The notes: a model not told the origin generated them from the letters alone. Positions 6,690-15,233 are shown, counted from the first letter of the stretch. The stretch is DNA of 24,310 nt from Leptospiraceae bacterium (GCA_024233875.1 JACKPB010000005.1:327501-351810), one strand, 5' to 3'. Program-made: numbers and translations.

Positions 6690-8049
6690 AGGTATTTTCT
6701 AAATGATAAGGACTTACATTCGATTCAATTACAAGGGAGTAGTCTGTTTCTGAAAAAAAATAGGCATCCAAAACATTGACGAGAAAGATTCCCATTACAC
6801 CTGCGAATGCCTGTTGGGTCTGTCGATAGTCCATATCCACTTTTGACCTTTTGTCTCGAAATACCAGAGCATTCAGTAGATAGGTCTCTCCAAATTCAGG
6901 TAAAGACGGTAAAGGAAGAAATGAATTGTATTCCTCCATAGACTTTTTATACGATCTCATCTGATAAGAATAATAAGCAAGAGATGTCATACCTAAAGAA
7001 AAATACAAACTTCCCGCATAGTTTCTACGGTTGGTCCATTGACCCCAACCGGGAAGCACAATTGATCTCATAGCAAAATCAATTCCTCCTAACGGCTTGG
7101 GAACAGGAAGATCTATTAAACTTTTTTTGGGATTTTTAGCGAAAGTAATGGCAAGGTCACCGGACTTTTCTCCATGAATTTTGACAAAAGGTTTCTGATT
7201 TTTATTCTTTTTCATAGACCAGATCCTTAAAGACTCAGTTACATAATTTTCCAATTCAGAGAAAGTTACAATTCCATCAGAATTCAAATCACCTCTTCCC
7301 TCCAATCCATAAATCATAAACTTTGTAAACACTCCATAATCTGACTCATCATCTTCATAACTGAAGAAACCCGAGCGGGTAGAGTAAAAAGATACTGCTA
7401 CCTGTGATTCATCAAAATTTCTTTCTTTCATGCTATTTCTTGAAGCATTCTTACTGCTATAGAGTGTATCACGACAGGCATCCAAAACCAATATGAATTT
7501 TTTTAAATTTCGATTTTGAAATTTTGAAACAATTTCATCTACATTAAGGGATGTTTTGTACAGATTGTTAGTATCCGTATCGATTGGTAGGATATAGGCT
7601 TTTTCTTCATAATCAGAAACACCATGTCCGGAAAAGAAAAATACAAGCATGTCATCCGAATTGATATTCATCAGAAGAGAATCGATTTTGCGAAGAATAT
7701 TTTCCCGTGTGGGAAAACGAAATTCACTGTCTCCTCTTGGATTTACATCATCGGCTAATACAAAAATACTATCAAATTGACCATATTGTTGTAAGATTTT
7801 TTCAAATGCTCTGGCATCATTTATCGATTTGTTGAGTTTACTCAACCCTACATCCTGGTAGGAATTCACTCCAACCAATATTGCATAACGTTTTCCTTCA
7901 TTTCCCTCCAGACTAGATAGTTTCATTCCCTTCGATACAAGTGGGTATTTTTTAAAGGTAGGATTTGTATTGGTTTGTGCCATCAAATATTTAAAATCAC
8001 AAAGATATAGATTCAATAATAGGATTTGAAGAATTAGATGTTTAAGCAT
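6643..8049 (-). CDS. Second exported caspase-family protease with canonical EF-hand loop
   Basis: A 468-residue protein with the same plan as the caspase at 2113-3480. A hydrophobic signal lies at 1-17 or slightly longer. The caspase fold spans about 53-305: KRYAILVGVNSYQD, FFFSGHG with His142, LVLDACRD with Cys192, and VAVSFYSTRSGFFSYEDDES. A canonical 12-residue EF-hand loop occupies 254-265 (DLNSDGIVTFSE: D1, N3, D5, G6, V8, E12), so calcium binding is plausible. Then come LPGWGQW, a DUF5683-like motif, two membrane segments (about 345-361, 412-428) and a tail ending in SKIGIEYHF. The ATG at 8049 lacks a clear SD; a start at Met23 would lose the signal peptide. It lies 66 nt after the WG-repeat gene and overlaps the kelch gene. 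Known metacaspases can be calcium dependent; whether this one is remains inference. Confidence 0.9.
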   Translation of the reverse strand: MLKHLILQILLLNLYLCDFKYLMAQTNTNPTFKKYPLVSKGMKLSSLEGNEGKRYAILVGVNSYQDVGLSKLNKSINDARAFEKILQQYGQFDSIFVLADDVNPRGDSEFRFPTRENILRKIDSLLMNINSDDMLVFFFSGHGVSDYEEKAYILPIDTDTNNLYKTSLNVDEIVSKFQNRNLKKFILVLDACRDTLYSSKNASRNSMKERNFDESQVAVSFYSTRSGFFSYEDDESDYGVFTKFMIYGLEGRGDLNSDGIVTFSELENYVTESLRIWSMKKNKNQKPFVKIHGEKSGDLAITFAKNPKKSLIDLPVPKPLGGIDFAMRSIVLPGWGQWTNRRNYAGSLYFSLGMTSLAYYSYQMRSYKKSMEEYNSFLPLPSLPEFGETYLLNALVFRDKRSKVDMDYRQTQQAFAGVMGIFLVNVLDAYFFSETDYSLVIESNVSPYHLENTYAYEQTSKIGIEYHF

Positions 8050-8115
8050 AACAAATATTATATTAAATTCACCCTCAATGAATTTGGGATTTTTAAAGGT
8101 ATCATTATAAATACT

Positions 8116-9828
8116 TTATTCCACACAGGATGGTTTTTTAAAGAATCCCCACAATCCATTTTTCTTTACTCTAAGTATACCGTCTTGGTAAGCTGTTGCT
8201 TCATCAAAATTTGACTGTACTACAATTTGGCCTTTTGTATTGATATACCCCCACTTTTTATCAATTCTAAATCTTGCAATCCCATTAGAAAAATAAAATA
8301 TTTCGTCAAATTGTGGTTTAATTACATATTCACCCGTTTCATAAATCATACCAAACTTACCGTTTTCTTTAACTTTTACGAATCCATTAGATATTGGACC
8401 TATATCCTCATACTTTGGTTCAATAAGTATTTTCCCTGTTTTGTCTATATAACCATATTTGTTATTAATTTTTACTCTTGCCATATCCTGATTAAACTCA
8501 AAGGCATCGTCATATTTTGGTTCTATAATATAATTTCCTGTTTTATCTATCCATCCATATTTATTATTGATTTTTACTATAGCTATGCCATCATTAAATT
8601 TAAAGGCTTCATCATAAATAGCTTCGATAACTTGCTTCCCTGTTTTATCTATCCAACCAAATTTATTATTGATTTTTACTGAAGCTATTCCTTCATTAAA
8701 TTTAAAAGTGTCTTCATAGATAGCTTCAATAACTTGTTTTCCTGTTTTATCTATCCAACCAAATTTATTATTGATTTTTACACGAGCTAACCCTTCCTGA
8801 AAATTTCCAGCATTATCATATATTGGTTTAATAACAATTTTCCCTTTGGTATCTATGTACCCGAATTTTGACTTAGTACTAAAGTAAGCTAAACCCTCAT
8901 GAAAATCTCCATATTCATCAAAGTCAGGTAAATCAATTATCTTTCCTTTTATATGCAAATATTTATATTTATAATCATTCGTTTTAACCTTTGTATATCC
9001 ATTTATAAACTCCCCATTATCACTAGGCCTAATCATAAATTGTGGTTTTGCGATTGTATTTCCTTTTATGTCTATGAAACCATAATCATTTCTACTTCTT
9101 ACTCTTACAATCCCATCTTTAATTGACATTATTTCATCATATTGAGTTTTCAGAATAAACTTTCCTTCTTTATTCATAATTCCAGATTTAAAACCACTAT
9201 CATTTCGTATGATTGCCAATCCATCTTTAAAAGATTCTCCAATCCAATAGATGGGTTTAGCAATCCATTTACCCTCTTTAGTTATGTAACCATACTTATA
9301 ATCAAAATGATAATTGTACTTATCGGGCATTGTCACCTTAATGTCTGCTATACCATCTACAAATTCTCCTAGTTCGATATCAATATATTTAGGATCTAAA
9401 AGTATTTTTCCTTTTCGATCTTTTAAACCCCATCTAATATTCGAGTATTTATCACTATCATAATTTTTTAATTCGATACTAAACTTTTTAAAATTTTCAT
9501 TCGCAAATTCAAAAGTATTGTACTCTAACCTGATCTCAATGTCATTATTTTGAGAGTACATTACAGGTATTTTTGTTCCATCAAAATCTTTGTCTTCAGG
9601 TTCACTAAATTCAAAATAACAATTCGGGTTTATAGTTAAATCTGTGGAGTTTACGGAACTATTTTCCTGTTCTTTTTCCTCAATATTTGCTTTCTCCAAT
9701 TCAAGATCGCTCTTTACATCAGATTCTTCCATTGATTGGACTTTTTCTTCAATAGTTATGGGCTCTTTTCGCTGATTTGATGAACAATAAACAGTGATGA
9801 TCATACAAAAAATGGTTAGATATTTCAA
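8116..9828 (-). CDS. WG-repeat lipoprotein
   Basis: A 570-residue protein. A signal (TTG-Lys-Tyr-Leu-Thr-Ile-Phe...) ends at VYCSS, with Cys15 the likely lipid site. A Glu/Ser-rich linker runs to about 65. The remainder is about 12 WG repeats of roughly 34-48 residues, with the core (F/Y)G(W/Y)IDKTGK...I.P.YD.A..F.EG.A.VK.N.K. WG (KWG) repeats are known from Bacteroidetes, spirochaetes and others, with no settled biochemical role; they probably form a repeat surface for binding. The gene is visibly AT-richer than the SH3 and cytochrome genes beside it, and its middle repeats are near identical at DNA level. It heads the group WG lipoprotein, caspase, kelch lipoprotein. Confidence 0.87.
   Translation of the reverse strand: MKYLTIFCMIITVYCSSNQRKEPITIEEKVQSMEESDVKSDLELEKANIEEKEQENSSVNSTDLTINPNCYFEFSEPEDKDFDGTKIPVMYSQNNDIEIRLEYNTFEFANENFKKFSIELKNYDSDKYSNIRWGLKDRKGKILLDPKYIDIELGEFVDGIADIKVTMPDKYNYHFDYKYGYITKEGKWIAKPIYWIGESFKDGLAIIRNDSGFKSGIMNKEGKFILKTQYDEIMSIKDGIVRVRSRNDYGFIDIKGNTIAKPQFMIRPSDNGEFINGYTKVKTNDYKYKYLHIKGKIIDLPDFDEYGDFHEGLAYFSTKSKFGYIDTKGKIVIKPIYDNAGNFQEGLARVKINNKFGWIDKTGKQVIEAIYEDTFKFNEGIASVKINNKFGWIDKTGKQVIEAIYDEAFKFNDGIAIVKINNKYGWIDKTGNYIIEPKYDDAFEFNQDMARVKINNKYGYIDKTGKILIEPKYEDIGPISNGFVKVKENGKFGMIYETGEYVIKPQFDEIFYFSNGIARFRIDKKWGYINTKGQIVVQSNFDEATAYQDGILRVKKNGLWGFFKKPSCVE
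8539..8781 (-). repeat. 102-nt tandem repeats inside the WG-repeat gene
   Basis: A block starting TGTTTTATCTATCCA (plus strand) recurs at 8539, 8641 and 8743, exactly 102 nt apart, that is one 34-residue WG repeat. The copies at 8641-8679 and 8743-8781 are identical over 39 nt, and the copy at 8539 differs at only a few bases. This indicates recent unit duplication or gene conversion. Confidence 0.88.
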
Positions 9829-9834
9829 AGTGAT

Positions 9835-9840
9835 TCCTTT
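9835..9840 (-). promoter_or_regulatory. Ribosome binding site that fixes a TTG start
   Basis: AAAGGA on the minus strand ends 6 nt before the TTG at 9828. The first in-frame ATG (codon 9) would leave too short a signal sequence, so the TTG is the supported start of the WG-repeat lipoprotein. Confidence 0.7.
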
Positions 9841-9969
9841 TTGTTTTGATTGAATATTAATTTGTTTGACCTTTTTATTTTATATTTCTCTAATGATAGT
9901 AAGTTACCGTATCATTTCATCTCAAAAAGTCTATTATGAAATAAACTTTCCTTCATCCACTTCCCCCAA

Positions 9970-10908
9970 TTACTCCCCACCCAAATCCGGTTTTCGGAGA
10001 TTAAAAAACTCTTCTAGGTTTACCCCATCTACCTCTTTGGGAGTTCCTGAGGGATCATTTTCCATATCTTCTACCTTCTGAACTTCCAAAAAATAACCGT
10101 GATACGGATTGGATTTTTCGTACTTCAATCCCATGAAGCCTTTCTGCTCGGGAGCGTGTGTGTAAGATTTGGGATTATTGATGATTTTCAGGAACCCTTC
10201 CCCGGGCAAAAATGCTTTTAACTTTTCGGAATAAATGAGGGGATCGGGAGCATCCGGGGAAGAATTTGAAATTTCCGAGTCTTCATCGGAAGCAATTGAG
10301 AAAATAGGTCCGAGTCCTGAATGCCGATCCCGAAAGTTGTATTCCCGACTCCCTTCTTTCCACCTGTGGTAGCTGAGTTGTTTTTTCTCCAATCGGATGA
10401 TGAGTCTACCCTTTTCCACAGTATAGGTTCCCCTCGTGAAACGATAATTGATTCCATCACCGTACCCATGATCCGGCTCACCCAAATCCAGGTGCCTGAC
10501 CCTATTGTTGTAAAGCATAAGGTAGTCAGTAGTTGTCATACATTCACTACAATCCCCCGATTCTTTCCGTTTTAGCGTTAGGACCTGTCCGGGACTGTTT
10601 CCTTTCCAGTTTTCCTCTTTGAGGGAAAGATTTGATTTGGAAACAAACCCTCCTCCCTCTTTGATCTCTAGCCAATCCGATGAGCCATTGACGGGTATCG
10701 TTTCCAATCTGGTTCCGGGAGGTAGCCTCAGAAGGGTTTTGGAGGATAGGGAAGGTTTTTCTTTTATATCCAGAACCATTGGTTTGACATAGTAGATTTG
10801 GGGGGAGATGGGATTTTCCGGAGTTGGATGCGGGATGGAACTTTCTTCAGAAAGGATTCCACCGTAGGAAATAAGGATGAATGAAACCATAATGAGTAGT
10901 TTTTTCAT
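9970..10908 (-). CDS. Exported SH3b-domain protein
   Basis: A 312-residue protein. MKKLLIMVSFILISYGG is a typical signal peptide (1-20). Residues about 38-96 fit a bacterial SH3 domain: YYVKPMVLDIKEKPSLSSKT, LLRLPPGTRLETIP, DWLEIKEGGGFVSKSNL. Such domains usually bind peptidoglycan or other envelope ligands. The rest (100-312) has no motif I recognise; it holds a CSEC pair near the middle and a Pro/Asp/Glu-rich tail. The ATG at 10908 has AGGA 8 to 9 nt upstream. It follows the cytochrome gene by 15 nt, so the two are likely co-transcribed. A 141-nt gap separates it from the WG gene. Confidence 0.82.
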   Translation of the reverse strand: MKKLLIMVSFILISYGGILSEESSIPHPTPENPISPQIYYVKPMVLDIKEKPSLSSKTLLRLPPGTRLETIPVNGSSDWLEIKEGGGFVSKSNLSLKEENWKGNSPGQVLTLKRKESGDCSECMTTTDYLMLYNNRVRHLDLGEPDHGYGDGINYRFTRGTYTVEKGRLIIRLEKKQLSYHRWKEGSREYNFRDRHSGLGPIFSIASDEDSEISNSSPDAPDPLIYSEKLKAFLPGEGFLKIINNPKSYTHAPEQKGFMGLKYEKSNPYHGYFLEVQKVEDMENDPSGTPKEVDGVNLEEFFNLRKPDLGGE

Positions 10909-10923
10909 CTTTGGTTATCCTTT

Positions 10924-11349
10924 TTACTGAGAAGTGAGATCGGGATTGATACTCGCTATCCATGCCACGATCTTATGTATTTTTTCCGATCCCAGAGAAT
11001 TTTTATGAGGTGGGCAGGGTCCGCGATTCAACTTCATATTTTCAATTGGAATACCGTGAGAAATATTCTCAAATACCATTTGATCGGTATTGCCGTGGAG
11101 CCAGGTGGAATCGGTGAGATCGGGACCGATCAGCCCCTTTGCCTCCCGACCATGACAGGCTGCGCAGAATTGCATAAATTGATTCCTACCTTCCTCAATG
11201 GCTTCCGGATTGTTTCGGAAAGGATTGACTCCTGAGTTTTGAGAGGTTTTCGATTCAGAAGAAATTGGGACTTCTTTTGTATCTTTCGAAGAGCAGCTCA
11301 AAGAAAGACTCAGGATGAATAAAAGGATGCCTGTTATGGTGCGACTCAT
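10924..11349 (-). CDS. Class I c-type cytochrome lipoprotein
   Basis: A 141-residue protein. MSRTITGILLFILSLSLSC is a lipoprotein signal (Cys19). The mature protein has one haem site, FCAACHG (Cys62, Cys65, His66), within EEGRNQFMQFCAACHGREA. KGLIGPDLTDSTWLHG and VFENISHGIPIENM follow, with Met105 the likely sixth haem ligand, then a closing helix IHKIVAWIASI. This is a single-haem cytochrome c of the type that carries electrons in the periplasm. The ATG at 11349 was preferred over a TTG at 11391 because it gives a proper signal and has AGG 4 nt upstream. It shares a likely transcript with the SH3b gene 15 nt downstream; no oxidase or dehydrogenase gene is near, so its partner is unknown. Confidence 0.9.
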   Translation of the reverse strand: MSRTITGILLFILSLSLSCSSKDTKEVPISSESKTSQNSGVNPFRNNPEAIEEGRNQFMQFCAACHGREAKGLIGPDLTDSTWLHGNTDQMVFENISHGIPIENMKLNRGPCPPHKNSLGSEKIHKIVAWIASINPDLTSQ

Positions 11350-11504
11350 GAGCCTGTTGTAGTTTAAAGATTCGGTTGTTTTTCTTAACAATTTTTATTT
11401 CCTCTATTTTAGGGATAGGTAATGTAAAATTAAACTAATATATAAAAAATACCAATCTTATTGGGATATTTTTAGAAAATTGATTCGATATGTTGTCCGA
11501 TTTT

Positions 11505-13688
11505 TCATTCCGATTTTTCCTCCACGCTCTCTTTTTTCTCATCCTCCACATGAAAAAAATCCTTCAACATCGCAGAATTGATCTTCAAAGGACTTTGACC
11601 TGAATCGACCATTTCAAAACTTAGCGAATTGACTGTATTGATTTTATTTTTTAGAGAATCATCCGAAAAGAAATACTCGCCTTTTTCGTTGATCGCCAGA
11701 AAATTATCTTTAAAAAAATAAAGTTCTGTTTTTGCATCACCAAATATTTCTTTCAATACAGGAGTATTGGAAGAATTTCTTGAATAGAGAATATCCTTTG
11801 TAAGAAATGCAAAATCCTTAAGTTGATCTTTATTTATAACTTTTAGAGTTTCTCCGGATGAGATGTTTTTATAATAAACTTCATCTCTTTGGGAATAGAG
11901 AAAGCCTTTATCATCTTCCCTGATTGCGATAAATTGCATATCATCAGAGATCCTGTCTAGAGTCTTCATGCTATCGAGGTGAATCAAATCCAAATAATCC
12001 CTATGGTCCCCATCATTCCATCTCCCGTAGGCGGCAACAGAACCTTTTTTTGAGACAAATACACCTTTGGGTCCGGATTGTTGATCATAAACCTTAGATA
12101 GATTTTCAAAAATCATAAAATTGTAATATAACGCACTAGTACTATGTAATTTTCCTATATTTCCTAAGAAGAGATTTTGATCATTGGAGATGTATAGTTC
12201 TCTGGCTTTAAAAGGGAGCATATCAAACCCTTTTTTCCCTAGTTCATGTCTATAAACATGTCCATGTTTTCCATACATATTCGATTCATATTGAATACCC
12301 TGAACGTATAAAGTTTTATCATCTTTATAAAGAATAAGATTGTGAATACTATCAGGAACCTTTACCTTCTGGGATTTCAGTTTCTCCGGATTAAAGATAT
12401 ATAAATCAGTATCATGATGGATTGCTAAAGTTAATAATTTTTCATCGGATGAGATTTGTATGTGTCTTAAATTGGGAGGCAAATCATGCTTGAGGAAAGT
12501 ATTTGTTTTTATATCAAATAGTTTTGTATTCTCCGGTGTAGAATAGATTAGAAATTGGTGTGAGGGAAGATAACGAAACAAGCTTATAGGAAGTAAATAC
12601 TCTTTCCCTAATTGTTCGTTTTTTGTATCGGATAGGGATATTTTTTGGAGGCCACCCGAAGAGAGTAGAGTGAGCAAAATACCACTCTCTGATATAGTTG
12701 ATTTTGAGGGAATCATATCAGGAATACTATATTTATTCAATATTTTTTCATTCTCGAAATCCCAGACAAAAATCTCTTTTCCTTCATTGATCGAAATTAT
12801 ATTGGCACCAATAAGCATAAGTTTTGTAATTGGTGTATTGCTTCCTCTCAGTGTTTTGTAGAGAGTCCCATCCGAATTCCAAACTTTGATTGTTTTGTCT
12901 TTACTTCCAGATATCACATACTTTTTGGGAGAATAGTATTGTAGAGAAGTGATACTTGCCGTGTGATTATCCCGTAATGACTTGAATTCAATAACATCAT
13001 TACCCTGAATCTCAATCATTCCACCTACTTTGAGAGGGTTGTGTTTATCAATAGTATGCAATTTTACGGAACTGTTGGAGGACTGAATCAATCTATTTTC
13101 TGATGGAATGTAATAAAATTGTATATTTCCTCCGGAGACTTCTAAAATCTCTTGTCCATTCAGATCGTAATTCATTCCACTACCTATTTCTATGATAATA
13201 TTGTTATGCACAATGTACTGATCATAAACTTTTCTCAATATCTCTTTTTCATAAACTAAATCTCCATTTATTTTTAAATTTGCGGTATGGATAGTGGATT
13301 CAGTAAAACAACCTTCCTCATGACATGTTTTATTATGTTTATAAAATAAAACTCTCATATCTACTTTTTCAATTTCGAATTGAATATCAACGAGTTCATA
13401 TTTATCATCATTGAAGAATACCTTTTGTACAATACGACCTTCCTCATTCAAAAAGTATATGATCCCATTCTGACGAAAGGCAATTCGTTTTCCATCACTG
13501 GAAATTGTTATTTGATCAATTTCACCGGTAGGAAAACTATCAATCAAATTGTGATACTTCTGAGCATTGAGCTTTTTGTGAATTTGTGGATTCGCTCGAA
13601 TATTTCTGCTTTGACTGTCATCGGAACAGGAATGTATTACAAATTCCAATAAGGTCAAGAGAAATAAAGAAAAAAGTTTGAATTTCAT
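11505..13688 (-). CDS. WD40-like beta-propeller lipoprotein
   Basis: A 727-residue protein. MKFKLFSLFLLTLLEFVIHS precedes Cys21, a good lipobox. The clearest WD40 repeat is at about 238-275 (ITSLQYYSPKKYVISGSKDK then TIKVWNSDGT), followed by a second at about 276-311 (ITKLMLIGANIISINEGKEI then FVWDFENEK). Further weaker repeats with SSDGKRIAF, SSDEKLLTLAIH and SKKGSVAAYGRW patterns suggest one or two propellers across most of the length. The acidic tail reads HVEDEKKESVEEKSE. Role unknown; propeller lipoproteins usually bind other proteins. The ATG at 13688 has only a weak SD. It is separated by 221 nt from the SH3b gene upstream and 155 nt from the cytochrome gene downstream, so it may be its own transcription unit. 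Confidence 0.83.
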   Translation of the reverse strand: MKFKLFSLFLLTLLEFVIHSCSDDSQSRNIRANPQIHKKLNAQKYHNLIDSFPTGEIDQITISSDGKRIAFRQNGIIYFLNEEGRIVQKVFFNDDKYELVDIQFEIEKVDMRVLFYKHNKTCHEEGCFTESTIHTANLKINGDLVYEKEILRKVYDQYIVHNNIIIEIGSGMNYDLNGQEILEVSGGNIQFYYIPSENRLIQSSNSSVKLHTIDKHNPLKVGGMIEIQGNDVIEFKSLRDNHTASITSLQYYSPKKYVISGSKDKTIKVWNSDGTLYKTLRGSNTPITKLMLIGANIISINEGKEIFVWDFENEKILNKYSIPDMIPSKSTISESGILLTLLSSGGLQKISLSDTKNEQLGKEYLLPISLFRYLPSHQFLIYSTPENTKLFDIKTNTFLKHDLPPNLRHIQISSDEKLLTLAIHHDTDLYIFNPEKLKSQKVKVPDSIHNLILYKDDKTLYVQGIQYESNMYGKHGHVYRHELGKKGFDMLPFKARELYISNDQNLFLGNIGKLHSTSALYYNFMIFENLSKVYDQQSGPKGVFVSKKGSVAAYGRWNDGDHRDYLDLIHLDSMKTLDRISDDMQFIAIREDDKGFLYSQRDEVYYKNISSGETLKVINKDQLKDFAFLTKDILYSRNSSNTPVLKEIFGDAKTELYFFKDNFLAINEKGEYFFSDDSLKNKINTVNSLSFEMVDSGQSPLKINSAMLKDFFHVEDEKKESVEEKSE

Positions 13689-13909
13689 ATGTGGATCACT
13701 TCATAATTTTTAATTGGTATTGAATCCTTCTAGAGCCTCATGATGATACTCATTAACTTCAGGATGGTATTCATCGTCTCCTAAATGGCAGTAAGTCATT
13801 TTGCTACAAACTATATTTTCTAACTCATTCATAATCTGATATACTTGAAAATATGTAGAGCTAGAAAATGACTGCGACCCTCTGCAGTCACATTCTTCTT
13901 CCGGAATCC

Positions 13910-14485
13910 CTATTCCAAATCCACAAAAGCTCCAAAAATCCACCCTTCTCTTCCACCATAGCGAATCTTGTACCATCGACCCCGAGCATTGTTCAGGAAG
14001 GCTTCAGGACCGTTGGTGTCTAAGACTTCAATCCTTGTTCCTTTACTCAATAAGTCCAATTTTTGATACTGGGTTCCCGGACCGGAACGGAAGCGAATTC
14101 CATCTTTGTCGTTGATGTATCCGTATCGTGTCCGACTGTTTGAGGATGAGGAGGATGAGAGTGAACTGTAGTTGGATCCGGAAGAACCTGAATTTGAGGT
14201 TCTGCTGGAAATAAAACTGATCAGCCATACCACGAAGAACAATCCTGCTAAAATTCCTACTATACTTGAAATCAACTTCTTGTTTTTTACAAATCCATTT
14301 TGAATCCCTTTTAGAATTGCTCCGAAATCTGGCCCGCTGGGTGCGGGGGATTCTATTGGGAAAATCTGAGCTTCTCTGGGCTTTGCAGGAGCATCAGATG
14401 AAATTTCTATATTGCTATCGATTTTTCCATCCTCAGTTTTTTGAAGACTCCGGAGAGCGAACGGCAGGGGAAAATTGGTTTTCAT
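13910..14485 (-). CDS. Membrane-anchored SH3b-domain protein
   Basis: A 191-residue protein in three parts. There is a Pro/Ser-rich N-terminal region (1-70) that is probably cytoplasmic, a single membrane helix at about 71-93 (LISSIVGILAGLFFVVWLIS), and a Ser-rich linker (94-119) leading to an SH3b domain at 121-190. The SH3b domain has GIRFRSGPGTQYQKLDLLSK at its core and RGRWYKIRYGGREGWIFG at its end, both classic for the family. The SH3b domain would lie in the periplasm. Its ATG overlaps the upstream stop as ATGA (14482-14485), and GGAC precedes it, so translation is probably coupled to the PH-like gene. Confidence 0.87.
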   Translation of the reverse strand: MKTNFPLPFALRSLQKTEDGKIDSNIEISSDAPAKPREAQIFPIESPAPSGPDFGAILKGIQNGFVKNKKLISSIVGILAGLFFVVWLISFISSRTSNSGSSGSNYSSLSSSSSSNSRTRYGYINDKDGIRFRSGPGTQYQKLDLLSKGTRIEVLDTNGPEAFLNNARGRWYKIRYGGREGWIFGAFVDLE

Positions 14486-14949
14486 TGTCCTGCACTCGGT
14501 TTGGAATTTTTGTAGAAAAGATTGTATCTGGCTTCTTCTACACTGGAAAGAAATTCGTTCCCTAGTTGTTCTGCATTTCCCTGGACCTGAAATTCAATGT
14601 TTCCCCCTGCAGAGGTTACTGCAAGATAATTCTTGCGAGTATGTAAATATAGCGCAACAAAAATCGCCGCTAGAAGCAACATACCGAAAACCATACCATA
14701 TGGTTTTTCACCATAAGAATCTCCTACTAATTTATATAAACCTAGTAGTGCACTCAATCCTGCTAGGATGAGAAAGATCATTTTGGATTTGCTGGAAACC
14801 TTTATCATGCAGACCTGATCGAGCATGATACTTCCTTTCACCTTCCCCTCGATTTTGTTTTCATAGTTTGTGTAAACCTTGTAATTGGTCAAAACCAGAG
14901 CCCCATTGAACCAGGACTTCAGGATCTCTTCTCCGGGTAATTGATTCAT
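14482..14949 (-). CDS. Two-helix membrane protein with bacterial PH-like domain
   Basis: A 155-residue protein. The N-terminal part (GEEILKSWFNGALVLTNYKV, then GSIMLDQVCMIKV) and the C-terminal part (NYLAVTSAGGNIEFQVQGNA, then EQLGNEFLSSVEEAR) together match the pattern of bacterial PH-like domains. That domain is split by an insert of two membrane helices at about 57-76 and 84-103. Such proteins sit in the inner membrane with the PH-like fold in the cytoplasm. The ATG at 14949 has AGGAG 6 nt upstream. The following SH3b gene overlaps by 4 nt, so the two products may form a complex. The family call is from pattern only. Confidence 0.75.
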   Translation of the reverse strand: MNQLPGEEILKSWFNGALVLTNYKVYTNYENKIEGKVKGSIMLDQVCMIKVSSKSKMIFLILAGLSALLGLYKLVGDSYGEKPYGMVFGMLLLAAIFVALYLHTRKNYLAVTSAGGNIEFQVQGNAEQLGNEFLSSVEEARYNLFYKNSKPSAGQ

Positions 14950-15030
14950 ATCTATCTCCTATTTTTATTGTATTTTTGTTTATAAAATTTCAGCAATGCA
15001 TTCAAACCTGTATTTTTGAACTCCTCTCAC

Positions 15031-15228
15031 CTAAAGGAATTGTCTCTTAGCTTTCTCTAAAGAAGAAAGATTGCCAAAAAGAATTTCATCCGCATATCCT
15101 TTGGTTTCAATATAACACAACCTTGCCCCTTCTTCAGTTAGTTTAGATTTAGAACAATTTAAAAATTGTAGAAGAATTGCATTCAATACCAAAACAATTC
15201 CTACTCTCCTTAGAAGATGTAAGTTCAA
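15031..15228 (-). CDS. Small lipoprotein, 65 residues
   Basis: A TTG start is followed by a signal with Arg-Arg (residues 7-8), a hydrophobic run and the lipobox QFLNC (Cys25). The mature part is only about 41 residues, with a second Cys at residue 38 (ARLCYIETKGYADEIL). It was not recognised as a known family. It may be an envelope lipoprotein subunit; its length is complete (TAG at 15031). It lies 81 nt upstream of the PH-like gene on the same strand. The upstream 594 bp are AT-rich and hold repeats described separately. Confidence 0.66.
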   Translation of the reverse strand: MNLHLLRRVGIVLVLNAILLQFLNCSKSKLTEEGARLCYIETKGYADEILFGNLSSLEKAKRQFL

Positions 15229-15233
15229 TACTA

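Noticed and set aside
8227..8682. 151-codon plus-strand frame inside the WG gene
   Set aside because: Antisense to the WG repeats; the repeating Phe/Ile/Tyr composition is a mirror of the repeat, not a membrane protein.
13710..13976. 88-codon minus-strand frame between the WD40 and SH3b genes
   Set aside because: Its first part overlaps the SH3b gene in another frame. The remaining 40 codons from an internal ATG have no good SD. A 14-codon frame after AGGAG inside it is too short to claim.
14266..14771. Two overlapping plus-strand frames of 98-99 codons
   Set aside because: Both lie opposite the SH3b and PH-like genes, which have SDs, domain patterns and a coupled ATGA junction.
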